This document shows, piece after piece, positions 1 through 8,094 of a stretch of 64,000 nucleotides of DNA. The position numbers were made by a program, and so were the translations under genes. The stretch is from Mannheimia haemolytica (GTDB taxonomy: Bacteria > Pseudomonadota > Gammaproteobacteria > Enterobacterales > Pasteurellaceae). Below the pieces are notes generated by a model that made no database searches, was not told the DNA's origin, and saw nothing but the letters and a program-made list of their open reading frames with translations. The stretch is taken from positions 1,302,001 through 1,366,000 of the forward strand of contig LR134495.1 of the NCBI GenBank assembly GCA_900638155.1, given 5' to 3'. Positions within the stretch are counted from its first letter, which is position 1; each line of letters opens with the position of its first letter.

Positions 1-186
<186 letters not shown>

Positions 187-194
187 CTTTGCTG

Positions 195-213
195 GGGCGA
201 ATCATATTCGCCC
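195..213. repeat. Short hairpin after guaB, possible degenerate REP
   Basis: A perfect 8-bp stem (GGGCGAAT / ATTCGCCC) with a CAT loop lies 9 bases after the guaB stop. No T-run follows, so it is a weak intrinsic terminator at best. It resembles the single hairpins of the GTAG-type REP elements at 28396 and 52754, but the flanking tetranucleotide is GCTG rather than GTAG. Confidence 0.4.
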
Positions 214-279
214 TAATATTGCTCATTACAAATTTTTGCTCAAATTTAACCGCTTGCAAACAGGCACAGAGGATAAACT

Positions 280-945
280 ATGCTCCAAGCTATTATTTTC
301 GATATGGACGGTGTGATTGTCGATACCGAATATCTGGAATTTTCCTTACAAAAACAGTTTATTGACGACATCAAAGAGCACAACCGCCCGATTAGCTTAG
401 AACAACAATCGGAAGTGGTAGGTAAGTGTTTAAAAGAAATTCCGGTGGTTATCAAAAAACTGAGCGAATCCAGTTTGCCGATTGAGGAAATTCGTGAGCG
501 TTACTACGCCTTTTTCCAAGACCTGTTTAGCAAAGTGGATTTTAACACCATTTTCAGAGCCGATATTCAGCAAATTATTCAATTTGCCAAGCAACATCAA
601 ATTAAGCTCGCGGTTGCCTCTTCTTCCGCCCTTTCGCATATTGAGAATATTCTCACGGTTTGCGGCATTAAAGACGAATTTGACTTAATCGTCAGCGGTG
701 AACAGTTTGAGCACAGCAAACCCGATCCGACCATTTACCGCTACACCTGCGAAAAATTAGGCGTTGAGCCACAAAATGCGGTGGCGATTGAAGATTCCTA
801 CTACGGAATGCTTTCTGCCAAAACCGCCGGCTTAACGGTGATTGGCTACGAAGAAAAACGAATGCTGATCGACCAAAGTTTAGCGGATTATATGGGCAAA
901 GATATGAACGAGATTTTGCAGATTATTCAAGATAATATTGTATAA
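280..945 (+). CDS. HAD-family hydrolase, beta-phosphoglucomutase-like phosphatase
   Basis: A 221-residue haloacid dehalogenase superfamily protein. Motif I is FDMDGVIVDTE, with nucleophile Asp8 and acid/base Asp10, followed by a helical cap of about 60 residues typical of subclass I. Motif II is VASSSA, motif III the lysine in SKPDPTIY, and motif IV AIEDS. Such proteins dephosphorylate small sugar or nucleotide phosphates, or isomerise beta-glucose-1-phosphate. The substrate cannot be read from sequence. The start is well supported by AGAGGA six bases upstream. It follows guaB by 93 bases and ends in an uptake-signal hairpin that overlaps its stop codon. Confidence 0.85.
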   Translation: MLQAIIFDMDGVIVDTEYLEFSLQKQFIDDIKEHNRPISLEQQSEVVGKCLKEIPVVIKKLSESSLPIEEIRERYYAFFQDLFSKVDFNTIFRADIQQIIQFAKQHQIKLAVASSSALSHIENILTVCGIKDEFDLIVSGEQFEHSKPDPTIYRYTCEKLGVEPQNAVAIEDSYYGMLSAKTAGLTVIGYEEKRMLIDQSLADYMGKDMNEILQIIQDNIV

Positions 946-1003
946 CAAGCGGTTGATTTTTACGGAAATTTTGCAAAATTTTGAATGAATTTGACCGCTT
1001 GTT
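944..1003 (+). terminator. Inverted uptake-signal pair, likely terminator
   Basis: Two uptake signal cores face each other as AACAAGCGGT (944-953) and ACCGCTTGTT (994-1003), forming a 10-bp stem that begins on the stop codon of the HAD gene. The spacer contains a second AT palindrome around TTTTGCAAAA. Pasteurellaceae commonly use such paired signals as transcription terminators. Confidence 0.65.
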
Positions 1004-1052
1004 ATATTTCATAAATCTTATAGATATATAATTATATTACACTAGCTATTTT

Positions 1053-1610
1053 ATGTTATTTGTTACTTTTATCTTCATATGTATTCCGATAAGTTTGTAT
1101 GCTAACTATCATAAAACAATCTATTTAGATCCAAATTCTTACTTTGTTTACTATGTAATTGCATTCTTATTTTTATGTGAAGCTATTTACTTTCTAAAAT
1201 GGAGAAGATCACAATTTTTATCACAAGAGAGTGTTCTAAAGGGCAGAAAAGCTCCTTTAGAAGATAAAATAGGATCTTGGTTAATGAGTATTATATTCCC
1301 CATCTGGCTTGGTTATATGTTTGTTGAATCATTTAATGTGATTTATACCAAAATCTTTGGAGAATATGAGAAATCTTACAAAGTTGATATATTAGAGATA
1401 GATAGAAAGCCTTATTCTAATCGTTACAATCGAGGATATACTCACGTATATATATTAAGGCTGGATCAAATACGAGAAATGTTAGATGTAAGTACATCGT
1501 TTTACAATAAAATTAGCATTGAAGATCAATTACTTATTACCAAAAAAGTATCTCCCTTTGGTTATTATATTGATGAAGATGAAATAATTATTATCCCGAA
1601 TAAACCTTAA
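1053..1610 (+). CDS. AT-rich hypothetical membrane protein
   Basis: A 185-residue protein that I do not recognise. It has a hydrophobic N-terminus (residues about 1-17), a second membrane segment (about 30-47, ending in LKWRRSQ) and a third hydrophobic stretch (about 75-95, with [12 protein letters not shown]). A charged C-terminal half rich in Tyr, Ile and Asp follows. The DNA is much more AT-rich than its neighbours: several 60-base lines have under 30 percent G+C. No clear ribosome-binding site precedes the ATG. It sits between an uptake-signal hairpin and guaA, only 14 bases ahead of guaA, and splits the usual guaB-guaA neighbourhood. These features suggest a gene gained later. Its function is unknown. 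Confidence 0.6.
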   Translation: MLFVTFIFICIPISLYANYHKTIYLDPNSYFVYYVIAFLFLCEAIYFLKWRRSQFLSQESVLKGRKAPLEDKIGSWLMSIIFPIWLGYMFVESFNVIYTKIFGEYEKSYKVDILEIDRKPYSNRYNRGYTHVYILRLDQIREMLDVSTSFYNKISIEDQLLITKKVSPFGYYIDEDEIIIIPNKP

Positions 1611-1624
1611 AAAGAGAAACTACA

Positions 1625-3196
1625 ATGACCAACATCCACCACCATAAAATCCTCATTTTAGACTTTGGTTCACAATATACTCAGCTTATCGCACGCCGTG
1701 TGCGGGAAATTGGGGTTTACTGCGAGCTTTGGGCTTGGGACGTAACGGAAGAACAGATCCGTGAATTTAACCCAACAGGGATTATTCTTTCAGGCGGGCC
1801 GGAAAGTACCACTGAGGCAAACAGCCCACGAGCGCCGGAGTATGTGTTTAACGCCGGTGTGCCGGTGCTAGGCATTTGCTACGGAATGCAGACAATGGCG
1901 ATGCAACTGGGCGGTTTAACCGAAACGTCCGACCACCGTGAATTTGGCTATGCCTCAGTGGATCTCAAATCTGCCGATCAACTTTTTGCAAATTTAAACG
2001 ATAATTTGACCGCATTAGATCCAAAATTGGACGTTTGGATGAGCCACGGCGATAAAGTCACCAAATTACCACCGCACTTTACCATCACAGGCGTTACCCC
2101 AACCTGCCCGATTGCCGCGATGTCGGACGAAAGCCGCCGTTTCTATGGCGTGCAGTTCCACCCCGAAGTAACCCACACCAAACAAGGCTTGGCGTTGCTG
2201 AAAAACTTCGTGGTCGGCATTTGTGGCTGCGAAACCAACTGGACGGCAGAAAACATCATTGAAGATGCGGTCAAACGCATTCGTGAGCAAGTGGGCGATG
2301 ACGAGGTAATTTTAGGCTTGTCGGGAGGGGTGGATTCCTCCGTCACCGCATTGTTATTACACCGTGCCATCGGCAAAAACCTGCACTGCGTATTCGTGGA
2401 TAACGGCTTGCTCCGCTTGAACGAAGGCGATCAGGTCATGGAAATGTTCGGCAACAAATTCGGTTTGAACATTGTGCGAGTGAATGCGGAAGATCGTTTC
2501 TTAGACGCACTCAAAGGCATTGACGAACCGGAAGCCAAACGCAAAACCATCGGCAAAGTGTTTGTGGACGTGTTTGATGACGAAAGCAAAAAACTCAGCT
2601 CGGTCAAATGGCTTGCCCAAGGCACGATCTACCCTGATGTGATTGAGTCCGCCGCCAGCAAAACCGGCAAAGCCCACGTTATAAAATCGCACCACAACGT
2701 TGGCGGCTTGCCGGATTATATGAAGCTCGGCTTAGTGGAACCGTTGCGTGAACTGTTTAAAGATGAAGTGCGTAAAATCGGCTTGGCACTCGGCTTACCG
2801 GCTGAAATGCTCAACCGCCACCCGTTCCCCGGCCCGGGCTTAGGCGTGCGTGTGCTGGGCGAAATCAAAAAAGAGTACTGCGATTTACTGCGCAAAGCCG
2901 ATGCGATCTTCATCGAAGAACTGCACAAAGCCGGCTGGTACTACAAAGTCAGCCAAGCCTTCACCGTGTTCCTACCGGTGAAATCGGTGGGCGTAATGGG
3001 TGATGGACGCAAATATGACTGGGTTGTCAGCTTGCGTGCGGTGGAAACCATCGACTTTATGACCGCCCACTGGGCGCATTTACCCTATGATTTACTCGGC
3101 AAAATCTCCAACCGCATTATCAACGAAGTGAATGGCATCTCCCGTGTGGTGTATGACGTGAGCGGAAAACCGCCTGCAACCATTGAGTGGGAATAA
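1625..3196 (+). CDS. guaA: GMP synthase (glutamine-hydrolysing)
   Basis: GMP synthase converts XMP, ATP and glutamine to GMP, the step after GuaB. The 523-residue chain has a class I glutamine amidotransferase domain with the nucleophile Cys85 in GICYGMQ and the pair His179/Glu181 in QFHPEVTH. An ATP pyrophosphatase domain follows, with the P-loop SGGVDSS at 233-239, and then the C-terminal dimerisation domain ending KPPATIEWE. Length and motifs match the family. The ATG is preceded by AGAGA at a reasonable distance. Codon use is notably more G+C-rich than the AT-rich gene directly upstream. Confidence 0.98.
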   Translation: MTNIHHHKILILDFGSQYTQLIARRVREIGVYCELWAWDVTEEQIREFNPTGIILSGGPESTTEANSPRAPEYVFNAGVPVLGICYGMQTMAMQLGGLTETSDHREFGYASVDLKSADQLFANLNDNLTALDPKLDVWMSHGDKVTKLPPHFTITGVTPTCPIAAMSDESRRFYGVQFHPEVTHTKQGLALLKNFVVGICGCETNWTAENIIEDAVKRIREQVGDDEVILGLSGGVDSSVTALLLHRAIGKNLHCVFVDNGLLRLNEGDQVMEMFGNKFGLNIVRVNAEDRFLDALKGIDEPEAKRKTIGKVFVDVFDDESKKLSSVKWLAQGTIYPDVIESAASKTGKAHVIKSHHNVGGLPDYMKLGLVEPLRELFKDEVRKIGLALGLPAEMLNRHPFPGPGLGVRVLGEIKKEYCDLLRKADAIFIEELHKAGWYYKVSQAFTVFLPVKSVGVMGDGRKYDWVVSLRAVETIDFMTAHWAHLPYDLLGKISNRIINEVNGISRVVYDVSGKPPATIEWE

Positions 3197-3283
3197 CTCT
3201 TACAAAATAGGCTTCTTATAACCTAAGTTCAGTATCTAAAGCTGAAAAATGTTGTTAACTGCTTAATGTAGCGGTTTAGAATA

Positions 3284-3312
3284 AAGGATTGATTCCAACG
3301 GAATCAATCCTT
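3284..3312. terminator. Hairpin between convergent guaA and zapG
   Basis: A perfect 13-bp stem, AAGGATTGATTCC / GGAATCAATCCTT, with an AAC loop. It lies between convergent genes and probably serves as a bidirectional terminator. The T-run is poor on both sides (TATTCT on the minus strand). Confidence 0.55.
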
Positions 3313-3356
3313 AAACTAAGTGCCTTTTAGTAAAACTAAATATTCAATTTTTAGTT

Positions 3357-3755
3357 TTATGATTTCAGTAAGCCAGATGAACCTTCGGAATAATCTCTAG
3401 GTTGATCTTCTTCCGTTTTTTCTGCCGGAATAGGTAACTTGGTTTGTTGGAAAAAGGTAATATTTTTTGATGCTTCTGGTAATAGCTTTTCAGAGCTTTG
3501 TGCTAAATGGGTATAAAGCTTTTTATAATCAGAAGCTAAACTTGAAAGTAATTGGGCTGATTGCTCAAAGTGTTGTTCAAGTTTTTGTTTTTGCTCATCT
3601 ACTTGAGTTTTGGTTTGTTTCAACTCTTTTTCCAGTTCATGCTGTTTTCTGACACTACTGTTAAATACTCTAACTAGAGTGCAACCTATTACAGCACCTA
3701 CAATAAATGCTGCCATAATGGCTGCCCAAACATCTGTTGTCCATTGTTCCATCAT
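3357..3755 (-). CDS. zapG: Z-ring associated protein ZapG (YhcB, DUF1043)
   Basis: A 132-residue inner-membrane protein. One N-terminal membrane segment (WAAIMAAFIVGAVIGCTLV, about residues 9-27) is followed by a long glutamine- and lysine-rich coiled coil (about 35-90) and a low-complexity tail. This layout and the RVF boundary match YhcB/ZapG, which links cell division and envelope growth in E. coli. Two ATGs are adjacent. The ribosome-binding site AAGGAG is three bases from the first and six from the second (3752), so the second is likely the true start. It is divergent from rplM, the same neighbourhood as in enterics. Confidence 0.85.
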   Translation of the reverse strand: MMEQWTTDVWAAIMAAFIVGAVIGCTLVRVFNSSVRKQHELEKELKQTKTQVDEQKQKLEQHFEQSAQLLSSLASDYKKLYTHLAQSSEKLLPEASKNITFFQQTKLPIPAEKTEEDQPRDYSEGSSGLLKS

Positions 3756-3877
3756 AAACTCCTTATGTTTTAGTGATTGATTACTACTATTTTTAACATT
3801 TCATTTTTTATTTGAAAAGCTCCAAATGATTAAAATGTGATATAGGTTCAATTTTGAAAGATTATCAGCAAAAAATG

Positions 3878-3907
3878 TTAGATTTTTAAGTGAAACCTCT
3901 GTATAAT
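3878..3907 (+). promoter_or_regulatory. rplM-rpsI promoter
   Basis: A -10 box TATAAT at 3902-3907 with a TTAGAT -35-like hexamer at 3878-3883 and an 18-base spacer. Transcription from here would give a leader of about 135 bases before rplM. Confidence 0.6.
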
Positions 3908-3999
3908 TTCGCAACCCTGTTTTTGTGTGGTTTTTCCCGCCACACAAGTTTGGTCTGAATCAGACTCGAAGGGGTCGGGTTCACCGTAAAATAATAGGA

Positions 4000-4018
4000 A
4001 ATACCTCAATGAGGTATT
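4000..4018 (+). promoter_or_regulatory. Hairpin in rplM leader, candidate L13 regulatory site
   Basis: A perfect stem AATACCTC / GAGGTATT with an AAT loop lies 32 bases before the rplM start. In E. coli, ribosomal protein L13 represses its own rplM-rpsI mRNA through the leader. This hairpin is the obvious structured element here, but its role is inferred. Confidence 0.4.
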
Positions 4019-4050
4019 GGGTTTTAAACTTTAAATTTGGTATTTAATTA

Positions 4051-4479
4051 ATGAAAACTTTTGTAGCAAAACCAGAAACAGTACAACGTGACTGGTATGT
4101 AGTAGATGCGACGGGTAAAACATTAGGTCGTTTAGCGACTGAATTGGCACGCCGTCTTCGTGGTAAACATAAACCTGAGTACACTCCACACGTTGATACC
4201 GGTGATTACATCATCGTGATCAATGCAGACAAAGTAGCAGTAACAGGTAAAAAACAAACTGACAAAATCTACTACTGGCACACTGGCTATGTAGGAGGCA
4301 TCAAAGATGCAACCTTCAAAGAAATGATTGCTCGTCGTCCTGAAGCTGTGATTGAAATCGCAGTGAAAGGTATGTTACCAAAAGGTCCACTTGGTCGTGA
4401 AATGTTCCGTAAATTAAAAGTTTACGCAGGTTCAGAACACAATCACCAAGCACAACAACCACAAGTTTTAGATATCTAA
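4051..4479 (+). CDS. rplM: 50S ribosomal protein L13
   Basis: Large-subunit protein L13, 142 residues, the same length as in E. coli. It has the typical N-terminus [20 protein letters not shown], the core [20 protein letters not shown] and the conserved [20 protein letters not shown] near the C-terminus. It is an early-assembling 23S rRNA binder. It forms an operon with rpsI (16 bases apart), under a strong promoter at 3878-3907 and with a structured leader. Codon use is strongly biased, as expected for a highly expressed gene. Confidence 0.98.
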   Translation: MKTFVAKPETVQRDWYVVDATGKTLGRLATELARRLRGKHKPEYTPHVDTGDYIIVINADKVAVTGKKQTDKIYYWHTGYVGGIKDATFKEMIARRPEAVIEIAVKGMLPKGPLGREMFRKLKVYAGSEHNHQAQQPQVLDI

Positions 4480-4495
4480 TTCACGGAGCATAAAA

Positions 4496-4891
4496 ATGAC
4501 AGCAGCAAATCAAAACTACGGCACAGGTCGCCGCAAAAGCTCTTCAGCCCGTGTATTTATCAAACCGGGTTCAGGTAACATTACTATCAACCAACGTTCA
4601 CTTGAAGTTTACTTCGGTCGTGAAACAGCTCGTATGATCGTACGTCAGCCGTTAGAATTGGTTGAATTAACTGATAAATTAGACCTTTACATCACTGTTA
4701 AAGGTGGTGGTATTTCTGGTCAAGCGGGTGCGATCCGTCACGGTATCACACGTGCATTAATGGAATACGATGAAACTCTACGCCCAGCACTTCGTGCTGC
4801 AGGCTTCGTTACTCGTGACGCACGTCGCGTTGAACGTAAAAAAGTGGGTTTACACAAAGCACGTCGTCGTCCACAATACTCAAAACGTTAA
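4496..4891 (+). CDS. rpsI: 30S ribosomal protein S9
   Basis: Small-subunit protein S9, 131 residues. It contains the family core [14 protein letters not shown] near the start and the glycine loop [12 protein letters not shown]. Its basic C-terminal tail ends RRRPQYSKR, which reaches the P-site tRNA in the ribosome. It is co-transcribed with rplM and followed at once by a strong intrinsic terminator. Its start is supported by CACGGAG just upstream. Confidence 0.98.
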   Translation: MTAANQNYGTGRRKSSSARVFIKPGSGNITINQRSLEVYFGRETARMIVRQPLELVELTDKLDLYITVKGGGISGQAGAIRHGITRALMEYDETLRPALRAAGFVTRDARRVERKKVGLHKARRRPQYSKR

Positions 4892-4910
4892 TTTTATTTT
4901 CGTTTTCAAG

Positions 4911-4934
4911 AAGGCAGGGTTTCCTGCCTTTTTT
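4911..4934 (+). terminator. rpsI intrinsic terminator
   Basis: Stem AAGGCAGG / CCTGCCTT with loop GTTT, followed by a T-run. It closes the rplM-rpsI operon. Confidence 0.9.
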
Positions 4935-4996
4935 GTTTTTATGACTGTGGTAAAATAGTCCTGTTCTTCCTGATTAAACATTTAATAGAGGCATTT

Positions 4997-5773
4997 ATGT
5001 TAGCCATTATTTCCCCTGCCAAAACACTTGATTTTGAAACAAAAATCGACGGTTTTGCATTTTCTCAACCAAATTTGACCGCTTGTAGCCAAGAATTAAT
5101 TGATATTTGTAAACAGCTTTCACCTGCTGAAGTCGGCAGTTTGATGTCAATTAGCGATAAATTATCTGCTCTAAATGTGGCTCGCTTTGCGGAGTGGCAG
5201 CCTGAGCATAACGAACAAAATGCCAAAGCCGCACTCTTTGCCTTTAAAGGTGATGTTTATACCGGGCTAGAGGCAGAAACGTTAAGCAAAGCACAAGTTG
5301 AGTACGCTCAACAACATTTGCGTATGCTTTCAGGCTTGTATGGCTTATTGAAACCGTTAGATTTAATGCAGCCCTATCGTTTAGAAATGGGTACTAAATT
5401 AGCCAATCCAAAAGGCAAAGATCTTTATGCGTTTTGGGGTAATATTATTACTGAACACTTGCAGCAAGCGATTGATGAACAGGGCGATAATATTTTAGTT
5501 AATCTTGCCTCTGATGAATATTATGGTGCAGTTAAGCCGCAAAATCTGAATGCAACTATTATCAAACCGGTGTTTTTAGACGAAAAAAACGGCAAATATA
5601 AAGTCATCAGTTTCTATGCGAAAAAAGCCCGTGGAATGATGGTTCGCTTTATATTAGAAACCCAACCGACTAATATCGAACAACTCAAACAGTTTAACTA
5701 CGGCGGCTATTGGTTTGATGCGGATAGTTCTAGCGAAAACGAGCTGGTCTTTAAGCGCGAGGAACAGGCATAA
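4997..5773 (+). CDS. yaaA: Peroxide stress protein YaaA (DUF328)
   Basis: A 258-residue YaaA/DUF328 protein. In E. coli it limits intracellular free iron and so protects DNA during hydrogen peroxide stress. Family motifs seen are [13 protein letters not shown] at the N-terminus, FKGDVYTGL at about residue 84, the [22 protein letters not shown] block and a YAKKARGMM block near the C-terminus. AGAGG six bases before the ATG supports the start. An uptake signal lies inside the gene at 5078-5086. It is the first gene of a four-gene chain in which each stop overlaps the next start (TAATG), and that chain includes the metal exporter fieF, which fits a shared metal or oxidative-stress theme. Confidence 0.93.
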   Translation: MLAIISPAKTLDFETKIDGFAFSQPNLTACSQELIDICKQLSPAEVGSLMSISDKLSALNVARFAEWQPEHNEQNAKAALFAFKGDVYTGLEAETLSKAQVEYAQQHLRMLSGLYGLLKPLDLMQPYRLEMGTKLANPKGKDLYAFWGNIITEHLQQAIDEQGDNILVNLASDEYYGAVKPQNLNATIIKPVFLDEKNGKYKVISFYAKKARGMMVRFILETQPTNIEQLKQFNYGGYWFDADSSSENELVFKREEQA

Positions 5774-6336
5774 TGTCGGCTATCAAAAAGGGGATAGTTT
5801 TCGTTGCGTTCTCGTTGGCCGGGTGTGCAACCAATGTCTCACAATTTGCTATGCCCGATGTTGTTCGCTTTGGGCAGGATAATTTTGTGAAAGTTACGCA
5901 CAGCCAAATTGACGAAATGCAACATTTGCTTTACTTGCCCGAAAACAGTGAGAAAAATCCGGAAAATTGGCAAAAAGGGATTTTATTTTTCCTAGATAAA
6001 AACAGTAAAAATCAAACTTTAGAGCAACGAGCCGCATTCCGCCAAGCCGGTTTTGTCAAACAGCCGAACATAAAAGCAGAGGTTGTTATCGAACAAAATG
6101 AATTACGCAGTGGTGTGATTTACCCACCGACAGAACGCTTTAATGATGTGATGTTGGAAGTAACCCGTGGGCGGAATTTAGCTTGTGGTTATGGCCAGAT
6201 ACAATTTGCAGATAAACGAGAAGTCGGAAAGGCGGTTGCAAAAAAATTGCCAAATTTGACCGCTTACAGTCACGAAATCGCCAGACTTTCTCTTGAATTT
6301 AACCAACTTGCTTGGCAAGTCCAATGCAGTAAATAA
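5773..6336 (+). CDS. Uncharacterised lipoprotein
   Basis: A 187-residue protein with a lipoprotein signal peptide: a basic start (MSAIKKG), a hydrophobic core and a lipobox LAGC with Cys18. The mature part is soluble and contains two further cysteines, in RGRNLACGYG and at the very C-terminus (VQCSK), which could form a disulfide in the periplasm. I do not recognise the family. Its ATG overlaps the yaaA stop (TAATG), and its own stop overlaps the fieF start in the same way, so it is translated as part of that unit. A degenerate uptake signal lies near its 3' end (about 6251). Confidence 0.8.
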   Translation: MSAIKKGIVFVAFSLAGCATNVSQFAMPDVVRFGQDNFVKVTHSQIDEMQHLLYLPENSEKNPENWQKGILFFLDKNSKNQTLEQRAAFRQAGFVKQPNIKAEVVIEQNELRSGVIYPPTERFNDVMLEVTRGRNLACGYGQIQFADKREVGKAVAKKLPNLTAYSHEIARLSLEFNQLAWQVQCSK

Positions 6337-7244
6337 TGCAGTTAATGAACGAAAAATACAGTAAATTAGTTAAACGAGCCGCAAATTTAGCGATTATTGT
6401 TGCGATCTTGCTTATTGTGATTAAAGCCTTTGCGTGGTGGAAAACCGGCTCGATTTCAATTTTGGCAGCAATGACGGACTCGGTAGTAGATCTGTTTGCT
6501 TCGCTGACTAATATTTTGGTGTTGCGTTTTGCGTTGCAACCGGCAGATGAGAATCACGCGTTTGGGCACGGCAAAGCGGAGTCTTTAGCGGCACTTGCTC
6601 AAAGTGCATTTATTTCCGGCTCGGCGGTTTTCCTGCTGCTACAAGGCTTCCATAAACTGACCAATCCGGAATTAATTGCTCAATCTGATATTGGGGTAAT
6701 TGTCAGTATTGCGTCAATCGTGATTACTGCACTTTTAGTCTTTTATCAGCGTTATGTCGTCACGCTTACGAAAAGTCCGGCGATTGAAGCGGACTCGTTA
6801 CATTATCAAACCGATTTATTAATGAATGCCGCAATTTTAGTGGCAATGTTGCTTAATAGTGCCGGTTTTGTATACGCTGATGCAGTTTTTGCAATAGGCA
6901 TTGCCCTCTACATTGCCTTTAATGCAGTGAAAATGTTTTGGTGTGCGGTACAAACTTTGCTAGACCAAGCCTTGCCCGATGAAGAAATTGAACAGATAAA
7001 ACAGATTGCTTCGCAACACCCGAACATTTTAGGCATTCACGATATTTTAACTCGCCGTGCCGGTGCGGTGCGTTTTATCCAACTGCATTTGGAATTAGAC
7101 GATCACTTAACCCTGCTAGTGGCTCACGAGATCACCGATAGTCTTGAGCAGAAATTGTTGGCGGCATTTCCAATGTCTCACGTTATCATTCATCAAGAGC
7201 CGACTACGGTGGTCAAACAAGAATTTATGGCGGAGAATATTTAA
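6336..7244 (+). CDS. fieF: Cation-efflux pump FieF (CDF family)
   Basis: A cation diffusion facilitator that exports ferrous iron or zinc in exchange for protons. The chain has six membrane segments and a C-terminal cytoplasmic domain. The transport-site ligands are visible as Asp48 and Asp52 (MTDSVVD) and His156 and Asp160 (LHYQTD). The conserved HAFGHGKAE loop follows helix 2. In E. coli YiiP the site residues are numbered three lower, which suggests that the second ATG at 6345 is the true start, giving 299 residues. The first ATG overlaps the stop of the lipoprotein gene and the fieF stop overlaps the next start, so the genes are coupled. Confidence 0.93.
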   Translation: MQLMNEKYSKLVKRAANLAIIVAILLIVIKAFAWWKTGSISILAAMTDSVVDLFASLTNILVLRFALQPADENHAFGHGKAESLAALAQSAFISGSAVFLLLQGFHKLTNPELIAQSDIGVIVSIASIVITALLVFYQRYVVTLTKSPAIEADSLHYQTDLLMNAAILVAMLLNSAGFVYADAVFAIGIALYIAFNAVKMFWCAVQTLLDQALPDEEIEQIKQIASQHPNILGIHDILTRRAGAVRFIQLHLELDDHLTLLVAHEITDSLEQKLLAAFPMSHVIIHQEPTTVVKQEFMAENI

Positions 7245-7996
7245 TGTATCTGGCAATCGTGCATTTCAGCTACCATAATTTTGAGCAAGATCCGGTGACG
7301 GCAATCAGCCAAGTCTTAAATCAGTGGTTATATAACGGGCAAGTCATTGGCAGAGAAATGCCGATTGCCTTTCACCAAAATGAGTTTCAAGCTCGTGTGT
7401 GTGTGCCGACACAAGAAAGCTTGTTGCCACAATATAATAGCGATGAAGTAAAGGAAGCATTGCAACAAGCGGTCGAAATTGGCGTGAATTTTGCAAGTTT
7501 TGAGATCGTAGGGCGAGATTATCAGGGCGAAGAAAGTAGTGATAACCGCTCGCCAGCGTTTCAAATATTATATACTACCCATTTAGATACTTGCTCGCCG
7601 CTTTATAACGGAGAGCAGTTTGCTCCGATTCCGTTATATTATTTACAGGATCAGCCACTTAGCGAAGCCGTTCTGCAATGGCAGCAAAATTGGCAGGCGT
7701 GTGACTTGCTGCAAATGAAAGGCGAGGTGTTGGAAGCTCAGGCTCTCGCTCAGATTAGTGATGAAACAAGTGATCTTGCGATGATTGGTCGAGATCTTTG
7801 TTGGCAAATTGAGCAGAAAACGCATATCCCAACTTTTTATTACCTCTACCGCTTAGGCAATGATGAAAGTGAATACGAGCGTAAATGCCCTTGTTGTGGT
7901 GGAGAATGGAAACTAACTGAGCCATTGCACGAGATTTTCCATTTTAAATGTGAGCCTTGCCGTTTGATTTCGAACCTGAGCTGGGAGTTGTTATAA
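7244..7996 (+). CDS. Zn-ribbon protein, DUF2310 family
   Basis: A 250-residue protein resembling the DUF2310 family of zinc-ribbon proteins known from Pasteurellaceae and related bacteria. The N-terminal two thirds is a soluble domain with the opening MYLAIVHFSYHNFEQDP. The C-terminus carries a zinc ribbon made of CPCCGGEW and FKCEPC, that is, two CxxC pairs about 20 residues apart. Some members are annotated as possibly nucleic-acid binding, but no function is established. It is the last gene of the yaaA unit: its ATG overlaps the fieF stop, and a strong terminator follows at 8036. An uptake signal is embedded at 7465-7473. Confidence 0.8.
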   Translation: MYLAIVHFSYHNFEQDPVTAISQVLNQWLYNGQVIGREMPIAFHQNEFQARVCVPTQESLLPQYNSDEVKEALQQAVEIGVNFASFEIVGRDYQGEESSDNRSPAFQILYTTHLDTCSPLYNGEQFAPIPLYYLQDQPLSEAVLQWQQNWQACDLLQMKGEVLEAQALAQISDETSDLAMIGRDLCWQIEQKTHIPTFYYLYRLGNDESEYERKCPCCGGEWKLTEPLHEIFHFKCEPCRLISNLSWELL

Positions 7997-8035
7997 CTTT
8001 TGGTTATAATTAAGTAACAAATTGTCTTGAATTAA

Positions 8036-8067
8036 TGCGATAAGAGGAATAATCTTATCGCATTTTT
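8036..8067 (+). terminator. Terminator of the yaaA-fieF unit
   Basis: Stem TGCGATAAGA / TCTTATCGCA (10 bp) with a 7-base loop and a following TTTTT. It ends 28 bases before the GTG start of the next gene. Confidence 0.85.
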
Positions 8068-8094
8068 ACTTTGTGCAGTTATGTTGGAGGCTCT

